Shown here: positions 34,731-44,636 of the stretch, piece by piece
How positions within the stretch are numbered: position 1 is the stretch's first letter
Layout of the letters: each line of letters starts with the position of its first letter
Assembly (NCBI RefSeq): GCF_901000735.1
Contig: NC_081551.1
Coordinates: forward strand, 8,884,101-8,948,100
Direction: 5' to 3'
DNA from: Corylus avellana
Lineage: Eukaryota; Streptophyta; Magnoliopsida; Fagales; Betulaceae
DNA: 64,000 nt
Made by a program: the position numbers and the translations under genes
The notes under the pieces: model-generated
Told to the model about the DNA's origin: nothing
Database searches by the model: none
The model's input: only the letters and a program-made list of their open reading frames with translations

Positions 34731-35474
34731 CGCTACTACGAACTATTATTTTTCTGCAAGTTAAGCACATGGGTCAGATTGAATCGTTAAACCTACACCA
34801 CTAGAACAATGGGCATTGATATGCCTATGGCAGCCGCCGATATATAAATTAATTGACACATGGGCTGGGCTGGGCTGGGCTTAGACTGTTACTACAAACA
34901 CCCAAAAGAAAGACAAACGGGCCAAGACATGCACTACTCGTGGTTCCTACAGAGCTTTCACTGAGCCCATAAGGGGATTCTAATTACAACTTTACCAAAT
35001 TAATGTATATCAGTATATGGTAGGTTACGGTTAGTGGTAGCTCGCAGAGACTAGAGCAGGAACCTACAATGAACAAGGATGCTCTCTCAATTTTAAACAA
35101 AATAGATATTTTTTATTTAGATACTTTATGTTTTAATCGGTGTATTTAACGGTTTAATATTAGTATTTTCTTTTTTTTAAAAAAAAAACTAAATTGAGAG
35201 GAATATTTTAGTTATTGCACTAAAAAATTAAGAGGAATAGAATAATATTTTCTTAAAAAAAATCAATATATTTTTTTTATGAACACCAAAAAAAAAAAAA
35301 ACTTGTTATGGGTAGCCAACCACCCTTGTTCTGTTAGGATGATTTTAGAGCTAAATTATTTTAAGAAATTTGATTTCATTCTAGTGATCACGAGAAGGAT
35401 TTGGCTTATGAGACTATGGCAACAATTTAAGGGCTCAGATTTAACCAAACTCGAACTAACTCAAACGGTGTCGT
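34731..35474. repeat. Duplicated segment copy A, right part
   Basis: Aligns with 45970-46761: TCGCTACTACGAACTATTAT, AGTTAAGCACATGGGTCAGA, (GGGCT)n, GGTAGCCAACCACCCTTGTT. Homology ends at AACTCAAACG(G/T)TGTC. No gene is recognised in it. Confidence 0.88.
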
Positions 35475-35511
35475 TTTCTTACCAAATATTGTAAAAGCGG
35501 ACTTTTCGTTA

Positions 35512-35826
35512 GTCTTGTTTTTGGTAAAAGAGTTAGGGTTCCCTCGTTATTCATCACCATTTATCAAAAAAATCAACATCAAAACATTCAAACTTTTTTA
35601 CTTTTTATATCACATCAACATAAAAATATTCTAACTTTTTTCACTTTTTATATCAAATCATTCACTTTTTATTATTATTCAAATAAAAAAAAATTACTAC
35701 AAAACAAAACTTTTTCACTTTTCCATATTACTTTTTTCATTTTTTATACCAAATATTTTTACATTTTTTTCATTTCAATCTACATCAACTACAGTGTCTA
35801 GGCAAACCCGTTTACCAAAAATCACC
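35512..35826. mobile_element. Tourist-like MITE (about 315 bp)
   Basis: The left end GTCTTGTTTTTGGTAAAAGA and the right end GTTTACCAAAAATCACC are inverted repeats. TTA flanks both sides (35509-35511 and 35827-35829). The AT-rich core shares the CTTTTTATATCACATC style with the MITE at 3685-4002. Confidence 0.6.
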
Positions 35827-36526
35827 TTAAGGAATTGAAGGGCCGTACGAACAAGGCCAAAAAAAACAGAAAGCTCCCCTTCTCTGTTCTGAGTTCACGC
35901 CAAGAGAGAGAGAGAGAGAGAGAGAAGTGCAGAGGCTGGCCCTTTAGGGGTTCCAATCTCTCCCTCAGACTCTTCCCAAAGTAGCTTCTTGAATATTCGT
36001 TGAGAGCTTTTGAAAAATGTTGCTGGGGTAGCTTTTTTGGCTTTGACCCAATGGCAGGATGGGTGCTTTTGTCTGGAAATTTTTGGTGTGTTGTGATTTT
36101 GTTGATTTGGGGTTCAAATTGCTGGGTTTGTTCTTGTCACTTTATAATTATTGGTCCAATATAGAATATTCCAACTAAGTAATGTTAGTCCTTCAACTCT
36201 TTGAGGACTTGTTGACATATGTCAATAAGTGATTGGAGCAACGTCAACAACTTAAGTTGAGCATTTTTCTTCCAGCCAAAACTAACCCAATAGAAGATGA
36301 TGGGAAATTTGAATCAAACAACCTTAATTCAAATAAATTTGAAATCCATTACAAAATGGAGAGGACTCTCTGAAAAAAGGTTTCAATTTTGTTTGATAAA
36401 ATGATAATAGAATACCAAAGGCCCAAAACACAAGGCCAAATTTGATAAAGAAGTACTGGAAAGAAAAAGAAAATGCTTTCTCAAAAAAGTTGAACAGCCA
36501 TTCTGGAATAGGTATCATCAAGTAGA
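35827..36526. other. Interval with GA microsatellite, no gene supported
   Basis: (AG)n at about 35902-35924 followed by a 5'-UTR-like stretch and a short frame at 36051 with no downstream exon. It could be an orphan promoter or leader. Nothing firmer can be said. Confidence 0.35.
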
Positions 36527-38753
36527 TTAGATAGTCAGATTTTTCAAAATGCGATGTGTTGGATTGGATTGATGAAATGTCCCTGTCACATTCCCACCCA
36601 CGTCTGGGAATGCCTCATAGCCACAAAGAGGCTTCACTTTGCCTGTTCGATCAACTTCCACTGGATGCCTTAAAAGGTGACCCTTCATTTCTGTTACCTC
36701 ATCAGCTACATATTGTCTCCAGTGGAGCTCGCTTATGGACTGTACTTGTCTCACACATGTAAGGCTCTCTGGTTGCTTGAAGCATTTCTTCAGCACCCCA
36801 GTGTGCTCTGCCCATAATGATATCCTGTATCCATAGATCTGCTCCCATATATTTGTAGATAGTCGCGCATTATTAAAATATAGTAATATAATGACAACAT
36901 CGTTGATCATCTATAATAGCAAGTTGTAACACCCCTATACTAGTGACAGATATTGTGGTTCACTTAGCGTCTTTGTCATATGCATTTTGACAGACATATC
37001 TAGTGGCAAGGCAAATGCAGAAAGTGCTATTTTGTTAAGCATACCAGTCCATGGGGACTAGAATGTTTTGTTTCCCAAGTATGATTAGGCTGATATGCCC
37101 CAATTGCTATTTCGGTGTCTCTGGTGCCTTCCATTGATCGCTGGTTCATATTTGCAGACCCCAATATGATATACTTCATCATCCACGATCATTCCTTTTG
37201 AGTGGACATAAATCATAAAACGCCTACTCTTCCGAGCAAGAGCCTGAAACATATATAAATGGAATTACATGAGATTTGGAAAAGAGAAAGCTCAGAAACT
37301 GTACTCAGGCATGCAGATAAGCTGGGAAATATATACTTGAGGAGTCTGTTGAGCAGAAGTTGAATTTTTTGCTTCTAAATTGTCTTCCCTGTCTGGTGCC
37401 TCACGATTGCCAAGGCAAAAGAAATTCAAATAGTCTTGTGGCTCATACTGGTTCTCTAGTCCAACTTCCTTTAAAGCCTTGTAAATAATTTCATACATCA
37501 TTTACATTGTTTTATACTGCAGCAGTCAAGAATGAAACCAGGTGGAAAAGATGTGTTGTGATATGTGTTACAAACATTAATTTTCTAGCCATTAATTTAC
37601 TATTACTTATTATATTTTTTACCTTTGGGTCTTAAACAAGATTTATGATGAAATGAAACTAATTTTAATTGTTTTATGGTTTGACCATTGCTCGGAGGAA
37701 AAACAGCTTTGGCCTTTATTATCAAATGTTTTACTGTTGTTTTTATGTTATGACCGTTTGGTCATAAAATACTTTAATGCATTGGTTTTATCTTAACGCT
37801 CCTAACCGTTGGTGAGTTGCTTTATTAAAAAACTCACCAACACTTTTATATATATATACATACATATATATATATTGAGCTACTAAGAAAATTACAAAAT
37901 AAAATCACTTTAATTTAGTTTTTTATTGTTTGACCGTTGCTTGGAAAAAGGTGTTGACCAAGCCTTTGTCCATTAACAAGCTTTTATGGCATTTATGTTT
38001 ATTATGGTCATAATATTGGTTTTATGTTTTGTTTATATAAGGCACAAGAGCACTTATGCATATAGATATATAAATTGAGTTCTCTAAAGATATATTTTTT
38101 TGGATATATTATATTACTTTCTCTTGTTAAACTCTTTGGTTTTCTAAGTTAGAAAGTTATATGTTATATTGTTAGCTTTTCTATAAAATAATATTCTGAA
38201 GTCCCTTATCCACTTTGATAATTGGGTTATTCTATTACTCTTCGTTATTTGGAAGTGTCCTTAACGAAGATAGACGCTATAGTCTAATCCTGGGAGGTTG
38301 CGTGTCAAAGGATCCTTACACACTCCGGGAGGCATGAATCAACCTTTAAGGACAACGCTCTTGCGTAATTCTATAACATTGTGAGATCTTCCCATACTTT
38401 ACTTTTCATCTCTTCTATTTTATTTATTTTATTGTTAATTTTATATTGTAATTATTTTATATCAATGAGAATTTGTGCACCATTCAAAATTATTTCCAAC
38501 AAGATGTTGCAATAAACCCACAAATAATGCCATAATGTCTTGAAGCATCAATGCTGTCTTCTTAAATAGTAGACATGACAATAGATAGGAGAATAATGAA
38601 GTACCTGCCAATACAGAATCTGCTGAGTGGAAGTCTTTGTAGGAACACCTTCTGGTCACATTGGGATAATAATATATGCAGAGAATCTCGCATTCGCTTT
38701 TATTTTGTTCGCGATTTTTAGAGCAATTTCCATTGGTATTAAATTGTTTGCAC
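36527..38753 (-). pseudogene. Phospholipase D beta/gamma-like 3' end, decayed
   Basis: Four exons in correct order on the minus strand: 38753-38605 (ANNLIPMEIALKIANKIKA to ILYWQ), 37516-37337 (MMYEIIYKALKEVGLENQ; DYLNFFCLGNRE), 37243-37045 ([19 protein letters not shown], the second HKD motif) and 36838-36527 (YGYRISLWAEH to the family C-terminus NLTI). GT-AG borders are kept, so this is duplicated genomic DNA and not a retrocopy. Inactivating changes: TGA for the Trp of the IPMWPEG motif in the first exon, TAA near the start of the second, and a one-base (or minus-two) frameshift just after VDDE near 37173. Upstream exons, including the first HKD motif, C2 and lipid-binding parts, are missing. 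PLD cleaves membrane phospholipids to phosphatidic acid; this copy cannot. Confidence 0.85.
37554..38501 (+). mobile_element. Solo LTR (948 bp) in PLD intron
   Basis: Starts TGTTGTGATATG and ends TTTCCAACA, flanked by a 5-bp duplication AGATG (37549-37553 and 38502-38506). It has no internal region. Inner text such as GGAAGTGTCCTTAACGAAG and GATCCTTACACACTCCGGGA is LTR-like. Orientation is not certain. It lies between two PLD pseudogene exons. Confidence 0.7.
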
Positions 38754-38904
38754 CTGCAGAGAAATATATATTTATAACTACAAATTCCATGATGTTCCCG
38801 CCGCCTTCTGAAATAAGACTCATGTTTTAATTTATTTTCCAATATCCTCCCAAACAATTGAGAGGAGCATACCCCACCTACCCCTAAGACACTTCTTCTC
38901 ATAT

Positions 38905-38985
38905 CACTACAAAAAATGTTTTTTTTCTTGACAGGTAGTTTTTGACGTGTTAGGTGGTCTGACACGTCAATAAAATTTACTGACG
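38905..38985 (+). mobile_element. CACTA left-end fragment
   Basis: CACTACAAAAAATG followed by GACGTGTTAGG and GACACGTCAATAAA repeats, the same family as 50158-51513. It breaks off at about 38985 into a copia gag. Confidence 0.6.
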
Positions 38986-39890
38986 TGTCTTGGCATTGTT
39001 TTTCATTCAACAAGCTGTGAATGAATCCATCTTTCCCCGAATTGCTGCTGCAACAAAGTCGAAGAATGCTTGGAATGCATTACAGAACATGTATCAAGGT
39101 AATGCCAAGATATTGACCATGAAACTTCAAACTCTTCGTAGAAATTTTGAAAGTTTGATGATGAAAGAAGGTGAGTCTATGCATGATTATTTCTCTAATA
39201 TGCTAGACATTGTGAATCAAATCAGAAAATTTGGTGAAAATTTATCTGATCAGAAAGTTGTTGAAAAAATCCTGAGAAGTATGCCTAAGAAGTATGATTA
39301 TGTAGTGGCTACTATAGAAGAATCTAATGATTTAAATGTGCTAACAATTGATGAATTACTTGGTTCATTTCAATGTCATGAAGAAAGGATGAAAAGACAT
39401 GAAGAAAATTCTATAGAAAATGCATTTCATACTAAATTGTCTTTTTCAAGAGGCAAAACAAGTGGTGACAGTACTAGTGAGTCTGCAGACGAGGGTTCAA
39501 CCACAAGAGGGCGTGGAGGCCAATTTTTCCGTGGAAGAAGAGGTGGTCAAGGTGGTGGATGTTTAAGTAACAACTACCAATGTCATAATAGAAAATATGT
39601 TGAAGCTAGTGATGAAGGTAAAAATTCTTACCGAAAACCCCAATGTTATTATTGTAAGAATTATGGCCATATAGAGTGGTATTGTAGGCATAAAGAAAAA
39701 CAAGCAAACTTTTTTGAAGAAAAAGAGAAAGATAAAACAGAAAGTTTGTTTCTTGCGTGTTATTCTGCTAAGCGCCAGATGATTGATATATTGATAGTGG
39801 GTGCAGTAATCACATGTCACTCAATTTGGAAGCCTTCATCATATGTTCCGCACATAGCAAAGGCAATGTAAAGCTGAACTCACGTGGAAT
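38986..39890 (+). pseudogene. Copia remnant gag (UBN2 type) with CCHC knuckle
   Basis: The frame encodes FIQQAVNESIFPRIAAATKS, LKTLRRNFE-type helices (LQTLRRNFESLMMKEGES), KILRSMPKKYDYVVATIEES and a Gly/Arg-rich linker. It ends with the knuckle CYYCKNYGHIEWYC (CX2CX4HX4C). It is a different copia family from 4352-9626. The left end is cut at the CACTA fragment, so the first part of gag and the 5' LTR are gone. Protease, integrase and most of pol are missing. Confidence 0.82.
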
Positions 39891-39901
39891 GGATATCATA
39901 T

Positions 39902-40197
39902 CACTACAAAAAAAGGGCAATTTTTTGACGTGACAAACAGTATCCATTTTTTGCCATGTCAGTAAATGTTGACGTGCCAAAATTGGCACGTCAACAAATT
40001 TTTTTTTTGACGTGCCAAAAGTGGCACGTCAACATTTACTGACGTGTTGAATATAACACGTCAGGATTTACTGACGTGTCAATATTTGACACGTCAATAA
40101 ATTTGAATTCAATTTAATTTTAAAACTTTTTATTTAAATAACTTAATAATTTAATATTTACTGATGTGTCAGTAAATATTGACGTGTCACTTTGATT
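39902..40197 (+). mobile_element. CACTA-family fragment inside copia remnant
   Basis: CACTACAAAAAAAGGG, then many GACGTGCC/GGCACGTC direct and inverted copies to 40197. No GTAGTG right end is seen. It separates the copia gag from the copia RNase H end. Confidence 0.6.
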
Positions 40198-40344
40198 TGG
40201 CTAAGAAGAATTTTAGAAGATATAAAGCATCATCAACAGGAAGCTAATAATGAGGAGCTTGCAAATATCTTCACAAAATCCATTTTTTCAAATAAATTCA
40301 TTCAATTTAGAGATTTGTTAGAAGTTGTAAACATTCTCTATTAA
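40198..40344 (+). pseudogene. Copia remnant, RNase H C-terminus
   Basis: In frame to the stop at 40342-40344 it reads LRRILEDIKHHQQEA, then NEELANIFTKSIFSNKFIQF, the end of a copia pol. An internal deletion removes the segment between these two blocks. It belongs to the same element as the gag at 38986-39890. Confidence 0.72.
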
Positions 40345-41247
40345 GAACATTCCCAATAGAGGAGCCAAATTTTTATGCAAAAATGACTTCTTAAAACGCA
40401 CTTTATCTAGTTTAGCTAATGAATTTTAAAGGTTTCCTACATCCGATTAGAGCATTCTCAATGCAAGAGCCAAATGTTACTTTTATCTAAAATAGCTCTT
40501 CAAATGTTTAAAAAACTCTCTACATTGGATTAGCCAAAAGAAAATGTAAAATAGATATTTGATTGGAAGAGCTAATAGAAAAGATAAATGTAGCAGCACT
40601 TTTCAAGGGAGCTATTTTATTTTTCATTGTTTCTCTCACCTGTTTTATCTTTTTCCCAAATCTTTTCCTACTTTTTATCTACATGTTCTCTTTTTCCCAA
40701 AAATTTTCCCATTTTTCCTCTCACATGTTCTGTTTTTTCTCAAAACTTTTCTTACTTTTAATAATATTTTAATAGAATAGATAGAAATATAGCTAATCGG
40801 ATGTAAAGACATTTAAAAATGGCTTAGCTAAATTAGATAAAAGTGAGTTTTGAGAAGCCATTTTACATAAAAATATGGCTCCTCCATTGGGAATGCTCTT
40901 ATCTATATTATTTAAATATTATTAAAAGTGAGAAAAGTTTTGGGAAAAAGAGAATATGTGAGGAAAAATGGGAAAAGTTATGGGAAAAAGAGAACATGTG
41001 AGAGAAAAAGTAGGAAAAGATTTGGGAAAAAGAGAAAATAGGTGAAAGAAACAATAAAAAATAAAATGGCTCCCTTGAAAAGTGCTGCTACATTTNNNNN
41101 NNNNNNNNNNNNNNNNNNNNNNNNNNNNNNNNNNNNNNNNTATTTTACATTTTTTTTTTTTGGCTAATCCAATGTAGGGTTTTTTTAAACATTTGAAAAG
41201 CCATTTTAGATAAAAGTAACATTTGGCTCTTCCATTGGGAATGCTTT
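40345..41247. mobile_element. Interleaved MITE pair with 45-N gap
   Basis: Four arms lie in the order A-B-A'-B'. A (40345-40450) pairs with A' (40780-40900). B (40451-40775) pairs with B' (40910-41247). All begin with a GA(G/A)CATTC(T/C)CAAT-type terminus followed by GAGCCAAAT. The cluster sits exactly between the copia stop codon and its polypurine tract. N at 41096-41140. Confidence 0.65.
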
Positions 41248-41840
41248 AAGGGGGTGTTAGAAATAATGCAAAATGTGTTTCTATTAAATAGCTTGTTATT
41301 TGATTCAGCATTATATATCTTTATTGTATATGCATCTTGAGTCTAGGAGTTTAGTTGCTTAGTGCTCTATGTTATTCTAGTAGTGGTTAAGTGGGTCCTT
41401 GTCGTTCTCTATTTAAATGTTTTACTTAATGAATTATATTAGGGAAAAATACACTTTACCTTCCTGAACTATCTACCAATTTGCACTTTTAACTCTAATA
41501 TTTAAAAAGTGACACTTTACGCCCCCAAGTATCTGACATTGACCCCCATGAAGTACATTTTACCCCCCTTGAAGTACATTTTACCCCCTGAAGTATTTTG
41601 AATTGAGACTTTACCCTCCAAAACTTTGTTACTTCGGGGGATAAAGTGTCAACTCAAAATACTTTAAGAGGGTAAAGTGCACTTCATGGGGTCAAATGTC
41701 AATGTCAGATACTTTGGGAGGTAAAATGTCACTTTTTAAATACTGGGGTTAAAAGTGCAAATGGATAGATAGGTCAGGTGGGCAAAGTGTTTTTTTCCCA
41801 TTATATTATCAGTTTATCCGAATATATTTGCTTTCGTTTC
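41248..41840 (+). mobile_element. Copia remnant polypurine tract and 3' LTR
   Basis: AAGGGGG (41248-41254) is followed by TGTTAGAAATAATGC, an LTR start. The LTR continues to 41441, is interrupted by a MITE and resumes at 41809 to end near TTCGTTTCA (41840). The matching 5' LTR is absent. Confidence 0.6.
41442..41799. mobile_element. Mutator-like foldback MITE (358 bp)
   Basis: GGGAAAAATACACTTTACC at left pairs with GGCAAAGTGTTTTTTTCCC at right, and the inverted homology continues across most of the element. A perfect 9-bp target duplication ATTATATTA (41433-41441 and 41800-41808) is diagnostic of Mutator-type transposition. It sits in the copia LTR. Confidence 0.85.
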
Positions 41841-44536
41841 ACTACAAGCATTATGGTCTTTAGCGACCAACCAAATAGCAGCGACCCCAAAGTCGCCGCT
41901 ATTGATGGGTCAGTAGCGGCGACTATTTTCTGTCGCCGCTAATGACCCATTATTAGTGGCGACGAGAATAGTTGCCCCTTAAAACCAAAAATCAATTATT
42001 TAGCAGCAACAATACTAGCGGTGACTAATAATCGCCGCTATTAAACATCATTAGCGGCAACTCCACGATGTCGCCGCTATTAAACCTAAATAGCGGCGAC
42101 CAATATTAAATCAGCGGCGACCCAATAGTTGCCGCTAACGATGGTCATTAGCGGCGACTTAAGGATCACCGCTGTTGACATTGGAAAAATAATTAAAAAC
42201 TTATTAGCGGCGACCCCATAGTGGCCGCTAATGAGTATCAAAAGTGGCCACTTTTGAGGGTCGCCGCTAATGAGTGATCATTAGCAGCGACTTTGGTGTG
42301 GCCGCTAATGACATGATAAAAAATAATTAAAAACTTATTAGCAGCGACCCCATAGTGGCCGCTAATGAGTGTCAACAGCGGCCACTTTTGAGGGTCGTCG
42401 CTAATGAGTGGTCATTAGCGACGACTTTGGTGTGGCCGCTAATGACATGATAAAAAATAATTAAAAACTTATTAGTGGCGACCCTAGAGTCGCCGCTAAT
42501 TAAGATAAATAGCGCCGACTCTAAGTTGTCGCCGCTTATGATTGGTCAATAGCGGCGACTTTTGTGTCGCCGCTATTTACCCCTGAAAAAAATAAAATAA
42601 AATAAAATAAATATTGGGCAATGCTATTGACCCTACATATATAATAGAAAAAAATTATTTCCCAAAAATTCACCTCCGATATTAATTATTGGTGAATTTT
42701 TTTATTTTCTATTCTTATTTTATATAAAAAATAAATATTTATTTTTTTCTTTTAAAGAAAACAAATTCTCCTACTAAATTATGCTTAGAAAAATTACTTT
42801 TTTTTTTTTTTTTTTTTTTTCTATATTATTATTGAAGTTTTCTATTTGTTATTCTTATTTAAACGTTTGATCGAACAACCGATCGATCTTAGTGAATTAG
42901 TTCGATTGATCGTGATAGGATCAAATGATCGATCGAACATCCGATCGATCCAAATGAATTAGTTCCATTGATCGTGATATGATCAAATGATCGATTAAAC
43001 ATCCGATCGATTCTAATGAATTAGTTCGATTGATCGTGATATGATTAAATGTTTGATCAAACATCCGATCGATCCTAATGAATTAGTTCGATTGATCGTG
43101 AAAACAAATTCTCCTATTAAATTAAAACGCATAGAAAAATTTAATTTTGTTTCTATATTATTATTGAAGTTTTCAATTTCTTATTCTTATTTAAATGTTT
43201 AATCGAACAACCGATTGATCTTGGTGAATTAATTTGATTGATCGTGATAGGATCAAATGATCGATCAAACATCCGATTGATACAGGTGATTTAGTTCGAT
43301 TTATTGTGATATGATCAAATGATCGATCAAACATCCGATCGATCATAATGAATTAGTTCGATTGATCGTGATAGGATCAAATGTTCGATCGAACATCCAA
43401 TCGATCCTGGTGACTTATTTCGATTGATCGTGATAGGAACAAATGATTGATCGAACATCCGATTAATCCTAATGAATTAGTTTGATTGATCATGATAGGA
43501 TCAAATGTTCGATCAAACATCTGATTGATCCTAATGAATTAGTTCGATTGATCGTGATAGAATCAAATGTCCGATCGATCCTACTGAATTAATTCAATTG
43601 ATCGTGATAGGATCAAATTATCGATCAAACATCCGATCGATCCTACTGAATTAATTCTATTGATCGTGATATGATCGAATGATCGATCAAACATCTGATC
43701 GCTCTTAATGAATTAGTTAGATTTATCGTGATAGGATGAAATGATCGATCGATCAAACATCCGATCGATCCAGGTGAATTAGTTCGATTGATCGTGATAT
43801 GATCAAATGATCGATCAAACCTCTGATCGATCCTAATGAATTAGTTCCATTGATTGTGATAGGATCAAATGATCGATTAAACATCCGATCGATCCTAATG
43901 AATGAGTTCGATTGATCGTGATATGATTAAATGTTCGATCAAACATCCGATCGATCCTAGTTAATTAGTTTGATTGATTGTGATATAATCAATTGATAGA
44001 TCAAATTGGATACAATTGAAGGTTCAATTGAATATTCAATTGAACTGTAAGCTTTTTATATTATCTTAGTGCCTTAGTTATATTGATCTTATATTATTTT
44101 TGAATTTTGTATTATTTTATAATTAATTATAAGATAAATATCAACTTAATTATCTTTATCATTTAAATTTATTAAACGAAAATTTTTAGTTAATATTATA
44201 ATAATAAAAACATATTACAAGAGAATTTTTTTTTAAAAAAAACCCTAAATAAATAAATAAATAAAAATTAAAAAATTGTAAGTATAATTAAAAAAATATA
44301 TATATATATATTTGAGCTCATTAGCGGCGACTAAGGTCGCCGCTATTGAGTGTGCATAAAAACTTGGCGCCATGTATTGGCACGATTTCTTAAATTTTCA
44401 AACCTTTTTGTTTTATTTTTTTATTTATTTTTTTCGACCAAAATCCCTCATCACCGTTTTTTTCAGACCTCCCTCATCACTCTCTCACTCTCTCTCTCTC
44501 GCTCTCTCCGGCAGCTCTCTTTCCGGCGCACCTCTC
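41840..44536 (+). mobile_element. CACTA transposon left half, TAGCGGCGAC family
   Basis: CACTACAAG at 41840, then over twenty direct and inverted copies of a TAGCGGCGAC/GTCGCCGCTA subterminal repeat to 42575, AT-rich sequence, a tandem array (42870-44015), one more TAGCGGCGAC pair at 44321-44346, and a (TC)n-rich leader-like stretch to the gap at 44537. The right half and any transposase are not in the window. Confidence 0.78.
42870..44015. repeat. Tandem array of ~62-bp GATCGATC-rich units
   Basis: About 17 diverged units. Consensus pieces are GATCGATCAAACATCCGATC, GATCCTAATGAATTAGTTCG and ATTGATCGTGATAGGATCAA. At 43101-43200 the array is interrupted by a second copy of its own left flank (AAAACAAATTCTCCTA to TTATTCTTATTTAAA, first copy at about 42758-42870), so a larger block including array plus flank was duplicated. 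Confidence 0.88.
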
Positions 44537-44636
44537 NNNNNNNNNNNNNNNNNNNNNNNNNNNNNNNNNNNNNNNNNNNNNNNNNNNNNNNNNNNNNNNN
44601 NNNNNNNNNNNNNNNNNNNNNNNNNNNNNNNNNNNN
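44537..44636. other. 100-N assembly gap
   Basis: A standard-size placeholder. The CACTA left half ends here and the duplicated segment copy B begins directly after it. Confidence 0.99.

Noticed and set aside
36051..36170. Hydrophobic open frame after the GA microsatellite, possible signal peptide
   Set aside because: It stops after about 40 residues with no splice site leading to a recognisable exon.
38462..39013. Minus-strand open frame of 183 residues
   Set aside because: It runs through a PLD exon in the wrong frame, intron and CACTA sequence; it is a by-product.
38902..39904. TAT before both CACTACAAAAAA starts, suggesting one element with a TAT duplication
   Set aside because: The sequence before 39899 has no TAGTG right end; two separate left-end fragments are more likely.
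42870..44015. Regular repeats resembling a CRISPR array
   Set aside because: Units are contiguous, diverged and without unique spacers, and lie in a plant transposon; this is a tandem satellite-like array.
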